Below are positions 5,903 through 12,285 of a DNA stretch of 37,486 bases, one piece after another. Source of the stretch: Sulfurovum sp. (GTDB taxonomy: Bacteria > Campylobacterota > Campylobacteria > Campylobacterales > Sulfurovaceae). Each line of letters opens with the position of its first letter. Position 1 is the stretch's first letter. The notes beneath the pieces are model-generated. The model ran no database searches and had not been told where the DNA came from. It saw nothing but the letters and a program-made list of their open reading frames with translations. A program made the translations under genes and the position numbers. The stretch spans positions 1 to 37,486 of the forward strand of contig JAQUFB010000006.1 in assembly GCA_028684885.1 (NCBI GenBank). The letters run 5' to 3'.

Positions 5903-7237
5903 TTATTCAGAAAATTCAATTCCTACTTGCTCACTGATCAGTGTTGCCAATAGTTGGCTTCCCACCAGTTCAGTAATCTTCGCCTCGTACACCTTGCCAT
6001 ACTCGACAGGCAGATCGGAGGTGTCGTTGATCAGGATCTCTCCGTCGATATCGACTGCCCATTCCAGCGGCCTTGCAGAGAGGAGAAGTTCATGCTCTTC
6101 GCTCTCTCCGTCAATGACAAGTTCCACCTTTTGGCCTACCATCTTCTGAAGTGATTCCAGTGTCGTTCTCTCGGCGATCTCTCCGAGGATCGCGGCGCGC
6201 TCCGCTTTGATCTCATCAGGAACCTGTTCCAGCGTATAGGCAGCAGTTGTCTCCTCGTTGGAGTAGGCAAAGGTATTGAACCTGTCAAAGCCGAACTCCT
6301 CCATGAATGCACAGAGTTTTGCAAAGCTCTCCTCAGTCTCACCCGGATGCCCTGCGATGACTGAAGTACGGATAAAAGCATTGGGCTTGGTTTTCATATG
6401 TTCAAGGAGCTCGATCGTCTTTTTCTCACCAAATCCGCGTTTCATGATCTTCAGCATGCCGTCATCGATATGCTGGATCGGCATATCATAGTAGGTCTGG
6501 AAGATTTCGGAGTCCGCGATCGCGTCGATCAGCTCGAAGGTCGTTGTGCTCGGGTAGAGGTAGAGAATACGTGCCGACCTGACCCCCTCCACCGCTTCGA
6601 TGGTTTTCACCAGCTGAAAAAGGCCGTCTTTCAATCCCATATCCCGTCCATAGCTCGAAGAGTCCTGGGAGATGAATGAGAAGTCGTAAAAGCCCTGAGC
6701 TACGAGGTTCTCCACCTCTTTTTTGATGGAACTGAGTGTTCGTGAATGCAGTTTCCCTTTGAACCTCGGTATCGCACAGAAAGCGCACGCCTGGTTGCAC
6801 CCCTCAGCGATCTTGATGTAGGCATGGTAGTTTGAACCGGTGATCACCCTGTCAGCCGTTTCGCTGGCAAGGTAGACTTCCGGGCTGAAAGTACTCTGTC
6901 TTGTAGCGATCAGTGTATCGATCTTCTCATAGTCACCGACACCGGTAAAGATATCCACCTCGGGCATCTCCGCTTGAAGCTCCTCTTTGTAGCGTTCAGA
7001 GAGACAGCCGCTCATCACAAGGATGGAGTCCTTTTTACGTGCATCATGAAGGCTCAGCACCGTGTTGATACTCTCCTCTTTCGCTGCATCGATAAACCCG
7101 CAGGTATTGACGATGATGACATCGGCTTCTTTGTTGTCATCGGTGATCTCATACGCTTTGAGACGCCCCAGCATGATCTCGCTGTCGACCAGGTTTTTCG
7201 TACAGCCTAGGCTGACTAAGTGTAGTTTCTTGCTCAT
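5903..7237 (-). CDS. rimO: Ribosomal protein uS12 methylthiotransferase RimO
   Basis: RimO is the radical-SAM enzyme that methylthiolates an aspartate of ribosomal protein S12; it is a paralogue of MiaB. The N-terminal domain has C12 (SLGCTKNLVDSE), C46 (NTCGFIDAAKEES) and C78 (MSGCLSERY). The radical-SAM motif is C147-C151-C154 (EGCNQACAFCAIPRFKG). GFIDAAKEES and CAIPRFKG are diagnostic for RimO rather than MiaB. A C-terminal TRAM domain follows GEIAERTTLESLQKMVGQ. The length, 444 residues, is normal. The start ATG at 7237 has a weak GGGAT site; a TATAAT (7273-7278 on the minus strand) lies about 35 bases upstream. Confidence 0.95.
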   Translation of the reverse strand: MSKKLHLVSLGCTKNLVDSEIMLGRLKAYEITDDNKEADVIIVNTCGFIDAAKEESINTVLSLHDARKKDSILVMSGCLSERYKEELQAEMPEVDIFTGVGDYEKIDTLIATRQSTFSPEVYLASETADRVITGSNYHAYIKIAEGCNQACAFCAIPRFKGKLHSRTLSSIKKEVENLVAQGFYDFSFISQDSSSYGRDMGLKDGLFQLVKTIEAVEGVRSARILYLYPSTTTFELIDAIADSEIFQTYYDMPIQHIDDGMLKIMKRGFGEKKTIELLEHMKTKPNAFIRTSVIAGHPGETEESFAKLCAFMEEFGFDRFNTFAYSNEETTAAYTLEQVPDEIKAERAAILGEIAERTTLESLQKMVGQKVELVIDGESEEHELLLSARPLEWAVDIDGEILINDTSDLPVEYGKVYEAKITELVGSQLLATLISEQVGIEFSE

Positions 7238-7272
7238 AAAAATCCCATAGAAAATAGTTAAAATTTTCCAGC

Positions 7273-7278
7273 ATTATA
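7273..7278 (-). promoter_or_regulatory. Probable -10 element of the rimO promoter
   Basis: Minus-strand TATAAT preceded by CGC, about 35 bases before the rimO ATG and downstream of the porin terminator. No consensus -35 is visible. Confidence 0.45.
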
Positions 7279-7323
7279 GCGTAAATGAAAAAAGGTATGA
7301 ATTGAAAGAGAAAAAGAGAGGAT

Positions 7324-7370
7324 GGAGCCGGGAAAACCCAGACTCCAATAAGAAACAAAAGTGTTTCTTA
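7324..7370 (-). terminator. Probable porin transcription terminator (two hairpins)
   Basis: On the minus strand TAAGAAACA-cttt-TGTTTCTTA (7349-7370) overlaps the porin stop codon. It is followed by a GC-rich hairpin built on GGAGTC-TGGG and CCCGGCTCC with a TTTT loop (7324-7346), then a pyrimidine stretch CCTCTCTTTTTCTCTTT. The second stem has a bulge. Confidence 0.6.
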
Positions 7371-8594
7371 GAAGTTGTATTTAGCAACCACTCTGATAAG
7401 ATTAACATCCTCATAATAAGCAGTGCCATCAACATCAGCATAAACATATGCAACAACACCAGCCAGACTGTCAGTGATGTTAGTAGAATATACTAGGTTA
7501 AATTCATTTACTTCAGTATCTAAAGGTGTACCGTCAGTATATGCATATGCACCACCAAGATTACCACCAAGTACATCTGCATTTGCAGCAACTACGAATT
7601 TGTCCATGTCGCTTCTAAGAGCATTACCAACCGGAGAAACTTGATCCAAAGCTGTTTCTGTGTAAAGCGCTGAAGTTGTACCGCCAAGTTGCAACATGCC
7701 TAGATCACCATCATTTACATTAGCGTAAGCAACATGAGCATTGATCATACCAAATGAACCGCCAACCATAGCACCAAATGCTGTAGTGTCATTAGTAAAT
7801 GCATCAGACATGATCGAACCACCTTGGATAGCTACATTGAAACTACCTGCATCATACTTTGCATCACCCCAAAGGATATTAAGGTCATCAATTGCGTAGT
7901 CAGGAGCGTAGTACCAAGAACCAGTCAATGTCAGGTTAGCGATAGACTTGTTCTGTGCTGTTAGCATGAATACACCATCATGCTCATTAAGTTGACCAAA
8001 TTTAGCCATATCTGCATGCATTCCATTCACGTTAGCACCATAAACCCATGCACCTACCAATGTAGTATCCGGAAGGTCACTGTTAACTACCAATACTGCA
8101 TCGAAAGTGTTTTTGAATACGTTCCAGTCTTCAGAGAAAGCAAACGGAGAGAGTGCTTTTGGAAGCTCTTGACGACCCGCTTTGATAGAAGTGTTACCAA
8201 ATCCGTAAGTCAAGTATGCTTGAGACATCCAACCACCTGTAATGTTACCATTAGTAGTTTGCATAACATTAGACACCATCCAGTTTTCTAGACCAAGTGT
8301 AGCCAGACCATTTACTTCAACACCTGCACCGATACCTGCAAATACATCTGTGTTTGTTGCTCTCAACTGGATACCAGCGTCAGCTGCTGAAGCTTCTTGA
8401 TCGAAAATATCAGCATTAGCAATTCCTGAAATTCCAGCATCATCAGTTTGATAGTAAACTGTTGCTGTTCCACTGAATTCCCATCCCGATACTACCGGAG
8501 CTGGAGTTTCTACTACTGGCTCAACTGGAGCGATATCTCCACCTGCCATAATCATTGACGACGCTACTACTGAAAGTAATAAAGCTTTTTTCAT
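7368..8594 (-). CDS. Outer-membrane porin (Campylobacterota major porin / OprD-like type)
   Basis: A 408-residue secreted protein. The signal peptide MKKALLLSVVASSMIMA (about 1-17) is followed by a Pro/Val-rich linker (APVEPVVETPAPVV), then alternating hydrophobic strands rich in Gly, Asn, Asp and aromatic residues such as WEFSGTATVYYQT, LTLTGSWYYAPDY and FNLVYSTNITDS. It ends VVAKYNF with a terminal Phe, the signature of beta-barrel outer-membrane proteins. Only Met codes for sulfur (no Cys). It probably forms a general or anion diffusion channel; the substrate cannot be told from sequence. It is a single-gene unit with a strong promoter, a good AAGGAG site 7 bases before ATG 8594, and its own terminator, which fits a very abundant protein. 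Confidence 0.85.
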   Translation of the reverse strand: MKKALLLSVVASSMIMAGGDIAPVEPVVETPAPVVSGWEFSGTATVYYQTDDAGISGIANADIFDQEASAADAGIQLRATNTDVFAGIGAGVEVNGLATLGLENWMVSNVMQTTNGNITGGWMSQAYLTYGFGNTSIKAGRQELPKALSPFAFSEDWNVFKNTFDAVLVVNSDLPDTTLVGAWVYGANVNGMHADMAKFGQLNEHDGVFMLTAQNKSIANLTLTGSWYYAPDYAIDDLNILWGDAKYDAGSFNVAIQGGSIMSDAFTNDTTAFGAMVGGSFGMINAHVAYANVNDGDLGMLQLGGTTSALYTETALDQVSPVGNALRSDMDKFVVAANADVLGGNLGGAYAYTDGTPLDTEVNEFNLVYSTNITDSLAGVVAYVYADVDGTAYYEDVNLIRVVAKYNF

Positions 8595-8626
8595 TGTAAT
8601 CTCCTTGTTTTTTTTGAATACTCCAC

Positions 8627-8656
8627 ATTATAGCAAACAAACCAAAACCGTGTCAA
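8627..8656 (-). promoter_or_regulatory. Strong sigma-70 promoter for the porin
   Basis: Minus strand: TTGACA (8651-8656), 18-base spacer, TATAAT (8627-8632), both perfect consensus. Transcription would start near 8620, giving a leader of about 26 bases ending in AAGGAGATTACA before the ATG. Sequence upstream to about 8830 is AT-rich (a possible UP region) and holds no other feature I can support. Confidence 0.85.
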
Positions 8657-8835
8657 TAAAAATAAACAAAAAGTTAACAAATCATTAATCATGCTGAATG
8701 ATGCCCTGAATTACGTGCTTTGAAGCGTTTTAAGCAGTATGAAAATTAGTAATAAAAGAGGATTTTCTGTTAATTTAGAGGCTTGGCTTAAGAAATGTAA
8801 ACGGTTTTTTGATTTTTTTATGAAAATTATAAGGA

Positions 8836-8911
8836 TGGTGGCGCTGGACGGAATCGAACCGCCGACACAAGGATTTTCAATCCTTTGCTCTACCGACTGA
8901 GCTACAGAGCC
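8836..8911 (-). tRNA. tRNA-Phe (GAA)
   Basis: A 76-base cloverleaf on the minus strand: acceptor GGCTCTG, D-arm GCTC-AGTCGGTA-GAGC, anticodon stem AAGGA/TCCTT with loop TTGAAAA (anticodon GAA), T-loop TTCGATT, discriminator A and genome-encoded CCA. The acceptor stem has one mismatch, T4 opposite C69 (GGCTCTG with CAGCGCC). All other helices pair. It probably has its own promoter (minus-strand TATAAT at 8931-8936). Confidence 0.95.
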
Positions 8912-8943
8912 ATTCTGTTGAGTGGATGAAATTATAGCTTCAT

Positions 8944-8965
8944 AAACTTAAGCTTTGCTTAGTTT
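8944..8965. repeat. Hairpin between the two tRNA genes
   Basis: AAACTTAAGC-ttt-GCTTAGTTT, a stem with one bulged base around a three-base loop. The AGC-TTT-GCT core is also the tip of the hairpin at 35578-35598, and that at 2415-2441 ends in GGC-TTT-GCT. The rest of 8912-9103 holds a short inverted repeat TTCAGAT/ATCTGAA (around 9009-9031) and no recognisable gene. Confidence 0.5.
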
Positions 8966-9103
8966 CAAGAAGCTTTTATTTCTATTCTCTTTATGCTTAC
9001 GCTTTTTCTTAGTTGTGTTCAGATTTTACGTGATCTGAATGCGGCGTACACCCCGTACGTCAAATGAAGACGCGTGAAAGATGAATACAAATAAGATAAA
9101 GAG

Positions 9104-9180
9104 TGGTACGACCATCAGGATTCGAACCTGAGACCTTCGGTACCGCAAACCGATGCTCTATCCAGCTAAGCTATGGTCGC
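9104..9180 (-). tRNA. tRNA-Arg (GCG)
   Basis: A 77-base cloverleaf on the minus strand: acceptor GCGACCA/TGGTCGT (closing G1-U72 wobble), D-stem GCTT/GAGC, anticodon stem TCGGT/ACCGA with loop TTGCGGT (anticodon GCG), T-arm TCAGG-TTCGAAT-CCTGA, discriminator A and encoded CCA. C35 and A73 are arginine identity elements. GCG reads CGC and CGU directly, whereas most bacteria use an ACG anticodon deaminated to ICG. Confidence 0.92.
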
Positions 9181-9200
9181 ACATTCTCATAAAGAGGGTG

Positions 9201-9219
9201 GAATATTACCATAATATTC
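9201..9219 (-). promoter_or_regulatory. Palindromic AT-rich site upstream of tRNA-Arg, possible promoter or operator
   Basis: GAATATTA-cca-TAATATTC, perfect 8-bp arms, 21-39 bases upstream of the tRNA 5' end. TAATAT within it could serve as the -10. Confidence 0.4.
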
Positions 9220-9256
9220 TTTATTTAGCAAGGGGTTTTAAAGTAAAAAGTAAAAA

Positions 9257-9305
9257 TTCCTACTTCCTACTTCCTACTTCCTACTTCCTCACTCCTCACT
9301 CCTCA
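9257..9305 (-). repeat. Heptanucleotide array at the 3' end of the membrane-anchored unknown gene
   Basis: Seven phase-locked units on the plus strand: TTCCTAC four times (9257-9284), TTCCTCA, CTCCTCA, CTCCTCA (9285-9305). The minus-strand stop codon of the adjacent gene (9296-9298) and its last codons (SEE) lie within the array, as in the recombinase gene at 3906-3923. Confidence 0.95.
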
Positions 9306-9640
9306 CTGTTAGTTACTTTCTCTTTTTTGATCTTGTCAAACTTGACTATCAGTTCTATCCTGCTGACGGGGATGCCCAGTCTCTCTGACAATGCTTCCCT
9401 GCTCTCCCCTGCCTCTATCCCAGCGATCACTTTATCGCTGATCGAAAAGTTCTCGATCACCTCTTTGACGGCAACACGCGAAGCTTCCAGGTTGGCGATC
9501 GTTCTGTTTTTGGTCTCCAGGACCTCATTGAGAACACTGTTCGCTTTTTTCAGCTTCCTGTTTTCTGAGATCAGCCCGAAGTGTACCAGCACCAGCAATG
9601 CCAGCAGCCCAATCACGACATAATCCAGCATCGCCATCAT
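9296..9640 (-). CDS. Membrane-anchored coiled-coil protein of unknown function with HTH-like C-terminal segment
   Basis: A 114-residue protein. An N-terminal membrane helix (about 5-24, DYVVIGLLALLVLVHFGLI) leads into a charged coiled coil (about 25-65, ENRKLKKANSVLNEVLETKN). The C-terminal half, VIAGIEAGESREALSERLGI then PVSRIELIVKFDKIKK, looks like a short helix-turn-helix or DUF6115-like segment; I cannot assign a function. It overlaps the prenyltransferase stop (ATGA), with GGAGG 4 bases before the first ATG and 7 before the second at 9637, so the second may be the true start. Its last residues come from a heptamer array. Topology predicts a cytoplasmic C-terminus tethered to the inner membrane. 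Confidence 0.7.
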   Translation of the reverse strand: MMAMLDYVVIGLLALLVLVHFGLISENRKLKKANSVLNEVLETKNRTIANLEASRVAVKEVIENFSISDKVIAGIEAGESREALSERLGIPVSRIELIVKFDKIKKEKVTNSEE

Positions 9641-10482
9641 AGTACCTCCAGAATGATAAAAGCCAGAAAAACAAAACCCAGATAACCGTTTACTGTAAAG
9701 AATGCCCTGTCTATCTTTGTAAAATCTTTGCTGACCAGATAGTGTTCATAAGTGAGCATCAGTGTTGCAAATGCGACTGCCAAAGCGGCAAAGAGCCCCA
9801 ACCCTGCCTGTATGACAAAGAGTGACCAGAAAGCGACGGCGAAGAGATGAAAAGTTCTTGCGATCCACATCGTTTTTGCCGCACCGAACCTTGAAGGGAT
9901 CGAGTGAAGCCCCTGTGCTTTATCAAACGCCATATCCTGCAGCGAATAGAGCAGGTCAAACCCCGCCACCCAGAACATGACACCCATTGCAAGGGATACG
10001 GACCACCAGCTGATCGTTCCCGATACGGCGACCTCCCCGGCGATCGGTGCCAGCCCCAGGCTGATACCCAGTATCAGATGCGCCAGCGCGGAGAAGCGTT
10101 TGAAGTAGGTATAGGCACCCAGCACGATAAGTATCGGAAGAGAGAGCAGCAGTGCAAGGGTATTGATAAAGCAGGCAACCGCTATAAATGCCGCTGCGTT
10201 AAGAAAGATGAACCAGAGCATCTGCGACTCAGAGACCCTGCCGTCTACAGAGGGTCTGTTCTTTGTACGGGGATTGAGGATGTCAATATCCCGGTCGAGA
10301 TAGCGGTTGACCCCCATCGCATAGTTTCTTGCACTCACCGCTGCCAGTGTGCCAAGCAGAAGGAGTTTCCACCCGAACCATCCATCAGCAGCTACCAACA
10401 TAGCAATAAAAATAAAAGGCAGGGAAAAAACCGAGTGCTGGAACATCACCAGTTCGGAAAAATCATTGATCAATTTTTTCAT
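9637..10482 (-). CDS. UbiA-family prenyltransferase, probably MqnP-type (menaquinone synthesis)
   Basis: An integral membrane protein with about 8-9 helices. The first Asp-rich motif is NRYLDRDID (NxxxDxxxD, near residue 61), preceded by ARNYAMGV; the second is DLLYSLQDMAFDK near 177. These bind prenyl diphosphate through magnesium. In Campylobacterota the homologue serves the futalosine (mqn) menaquinone route, attaching the polyprenyl chain to the naphthoate-type ring. Menaquinone is the electron acceptor expected for the complex I encoded downstream. The ORF track starts at an upstream TTG (10488); the ATG at 10482 is preferred, though no good ribosome site is visible because the upstream spacer is a heptamer array. 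Confidence 0.8.
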   Translation of the reverse strand: MKKLINDFSELVMFQHSVFSLPFIFIAMLVAADGWFGWKLLLLGTLAAVSARNYAMGVNRYLDRDIDILNPRTKNRPSVDGRVSESQMLWFIFLNAAAFIAVACFINTLALLLSLPILIVLGAYTYFKRFSALAHLILGISLGLAPIAGEVAVSGTISWWSVSLAMGVMFWVAGFDLLYSLQDMAFDKAQGLHSIPSRFGAAKTMWIARTFHLFAVAFWSLFVIQAGLGLFAALAVAFATLMLTYEHYLVSKDFTKIDRAFFTVNGYLGFVFLAFIILEVL

Positions 10483-10517
10483 ATTCAATTTTTAATTTCT
10501 ACTTTCTAATTTTTAAT
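10483..10517 (-). repeat. Heptanucleotide array between pssA and the prenyltransferase gene
   Basis: Five 7-base units on the plus strand: ATTCAAT, TTTTAAT, TTCTACT, TTCTAAT, TTTTAAT. The units vary but keep phase and fill essentially the whole 36-base spacer between the two genes. Confidence 0.75.
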
Positions 10518-10518
10518 T

Positions 10519-11076
10519 TTAAGGATGCGGGATTTTGAGTTTTGAGTTGAGTGACCAGGCGACTACTGCTACCAGGAGTGTTATCACATAGACATTTGCT
10601 ATCAGGCCGTAGCTATAGATCAGATAGAGGACCCACAAGAGGATCGCCCCCAGCGGTGTCGGAACCCCTTCAAAAAACTTTGCCACTTCGCCGGCATCGG
10701 TTTTGAGGTTGAACTCCACCAGTCTTCTCAGCCCCATAATAATATAAAGAAGGAAGACGATCCCGACGATCAGCTCTTGAAACACCGAAGTGATCCCGCT
10801 AGCCAGCGCATAAAAGAGCAGAAATGACGGCATCACCACAAAAGACAAAAAGTCCGCAAAACTGTCCAGCTGTACCCCGAACTCCGTAGAGAGCTGATAT
10901 TTACGTGCCAGTTTTCCGTCAATGATATCACACGCTCCCGCGATCCATGCCAGAATAATTGCTGTGAAAAAATCACCCTTGACAATAAAGTAGATCGCTA
11001 TGACCCCCAGAGAGATATTGGTGAAGGTTACCAGATTGGCGATATTGAATCGGTTGTTCTTGTCAAATAAGTTCAT
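10519..11076 (-). CDS. pssA: CDP-diacylglycerol--serine O-phosphatidyltransferase
   Basis: PssA makes phosphatidylserine, the precursor of phosphatidylethanolamine. The CDP-alcohol phosphotransferase motif D-G-x2-A-R-x8-G-x3-D-x3-D is complete in DIIDGKLARKYQLSTEFGVQ followed by LDSFADF (about residues 50-76). N-terminal NIANLVTFTNISLGVIAI is typical of the serine enzyme rather than PgsA, and there are about five further membrane helices. At 185 residues it is at the short end of the family. The start ATG at 11076 has a TGAGGT site nearby. It is divergent from miaA, with about 60 bases between the starts, and runs into the prenyltransferase gene on the same strand. Confidence 0.88.
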   Translation of the reverse strand: MNLFDKNNRFNIANLVTFTNISLGVIAIYFIVKGDFFTAIILAWIAGACDIIDGKLARKYQLSTEFGVQLDSFADFLSFVVMPSFLLFYALASGITSVFQELIVGIVFLLYIIMGLRRLVEFNLKTDAGEVAKFFEGVPTPLGAILLWVLYLIYSYGLIANVYVITLLVAVVAWSLNSKLKIPHP

Positions 11077-11102
11077 ACATACCTCAGAATAATTTGCCTC
11101 AT

Positions 11103-11130
11103 TTTACCCTTTTTGCGGTTATGGTATGAT
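11103..11130 (+). promoter_or_regulatory. Putative miaA promoter suggesting a leaderless transcript
   Basis: TTTACC (11103-11108), 16 bases, TATGAT (11125-11130). A start about 7 bases past the -10 would fall at 11137-11138, exactly on the ATG of MNETIK. No ribosome site precedes either candidate ATG, and the track's start at 11126 lies inside the -10. Confidence 0.4.
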
Positions 11131-11137
11131 TACACTT

Positions 11138-12043
11138 ATGAATGAAACGATCAAACAATTAGCCATAATCGGCCCTACCGCGTCAGGCAAAACTGCTCTT
11201 TCTATAGAGATAGCACAAAAGAGGAATGCCTACATACTTTCGCTTGATTCGCTCTCTATCTATAAAGAGATCGATATCGTCTCGGCAAAGCCGACGCTCG
11301 AAGAGCGCGCAGGGGTAGTGCATTTCGGTATCGACCATCTCTATCCCAATGAGCATTTTGATGTGACTACCTTTGTCAAACTCTACCAGGAGGTCTATCA
11401 AAAAGCGATAGTTGAGAGGAAAAATCTGGTGATCGTAGGCGGCACAAGTTTTTATCTCAAAATGCTGCTTGATGGGGTCAGTGACCTGCCTCCAATCAGT
11501 AAGACGACAAAAGAGAAGACACTCCAGTGGCTCAAAAACCTGAAAGAGGCCTATCAATTTTTATATGATATGGATCCAGACTATATGCAGCGCATCGCAC
11601 AGAGTGACAGATACCGTATAGAGAAAGCACTCAATATCTACTTTGAAACCGAGATGACGCCGTCAGAATACTTCCGTGCCAATCCCCCCATTTCTGTCAT
11701 CCATGGGACTTTGCCGATCTACCAGATCGACATAGAGAGGGAAGCTCTGCGCAAACGTATCGCACTAAGAACCGGTGTGATGCTCAAAGAGGGCCTGATC
11801 GATGAGATATGCATGCTGGAGAAAAAATACACACGCAACCCAAACTGTATGAAGGCGATAGGGATCAAAGAGACCCTGGATTACCTGGACGGTATCTATG
11901 ACAGAGCGATGCTCGAAGAGAAGATCACCACCAATACCGCACGCCTCGCCAAACGCCAAACCACATTCAACAACTCACAGTTTAAAGGTGTCATTAAAGG
12001 CAGTGTAGACGAATTGAAACGTATCATAAAAGATGCTAGATAA
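11138..12043 (+). CDS. miaA: tRNA dimethylallyltransferase MiaA
   Basis: MiaA transfers a dimethylallyl group to A37 of tRNAs reading UNN codons, producing i6A, the substrate of MiaB. The P-loop is GPTASGKT (residues 12-19). SLDSLSIYKEIDIVSAKPT is the D-S-Q/L region, and HFGIDHLYPNEHFDV and GGTSFYLKMLLDGVSDLP are family blocks. The C-terminal ARLAKRQTTF is the tRNA-binding motif (A-x-RQ-x-TW/F). At 301 residues the length is normal. The ORF track uses ATG 11126 (MITL...). Because TATGAT there looks like the -10 hexamer, the ATG at 11138 is preferred, possibly on a leaderless mRNA; this is inference. Confidence 0.93.
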   Translation: MNETIKQLAIIGPTASGKTALSIEIAQKRNAYILSLDSLSIYKEIDIVSAKPTLEERAGVVHFGIDHLYPNEHFDVTTFVKLYQEVYQKAIVERKNLVIVGGTSFYLKMLLDGVSDLPPISKTTKEKTLQWLKNLKEAYQFLYDMDPDYMQRIAQSDRYRIEKALNIYFETEMTPSEYFRANPPISVIHGTLPIYQIDIEREALRKRIALRTGVMLKEGLIDEICMLEKKYTRNPNCMKAIGIKETLDYLDGIYDRAMLEEKITTNTARLAKRQTTFNNSQFKGVIKGSVDELKRIIKDAR

Positions 12044-12062
12044 CACCTGTTTTCATGCCGTC

Positions 12063-12141
12063 ATCCTGAACTCGTTTCAGGATCTCTGTTGACACACGAT
12101 CACCTCTGCACCCCAACGGGATTCTGAATCAAGTTCAGAAT
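12063..12141. repeat. Pair of REP-like palindromes downstream of miaA
   Basis: ATCCTGAA-ctcgt-TTCAGGAT (12063-12083) and ATTCTGAA-tcaag-TTCAGAAT (12121-12141), related to each other in opposite orientation and to the copies at 5368-5388 and 5859-5879. Just before the second copy is CACCCCAACGGG, loosely like the 24-bp element found in the palindrome at 4067-4090. Confidence 0.85.
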
Positions 12142-12180
12142 GACATATAAATTCCAATAGAATTTCGGATCTGTGTTCTA

Positions 12181-12205
12181 AAAATGCCCTGACTCAAGCT
12201 CAGGG
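12181..12205 (-). terminator. Probable intrinsic terminator of the nuo operon
   Basis: Minus strand: CCCTGA-gcttgag-TCAGGG followed by CATTTTT. The hairpin (12187-12205) plus T-run lies about 80 bases past the nuoN stop and is the only hairpin with a U-tract in this spacer. Confidence 0.55.
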
Positions 12206-12251
12206 TGAACGGAAAATTGAATCATGCATTAAAAAAGAATAGAAAAAGATC

Positions 12252-12279
12252 TGAACGCTCAGCGCTAAACGCTGAACGC
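12252..12279 (-). repeat. Heptanucleotide array just downstream of nuoN
   Basis: Four phase-locked units on the plus strand: TGAACGC, TCAGCGC, TAAACGC, TGAACGC, then TAAAGAT. It lies within 10 bases of the nuoN stop. The unit sequence differs from the other arrays. Confidence 0.8.
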
Positions 12280-12285
12280 TAAAGA

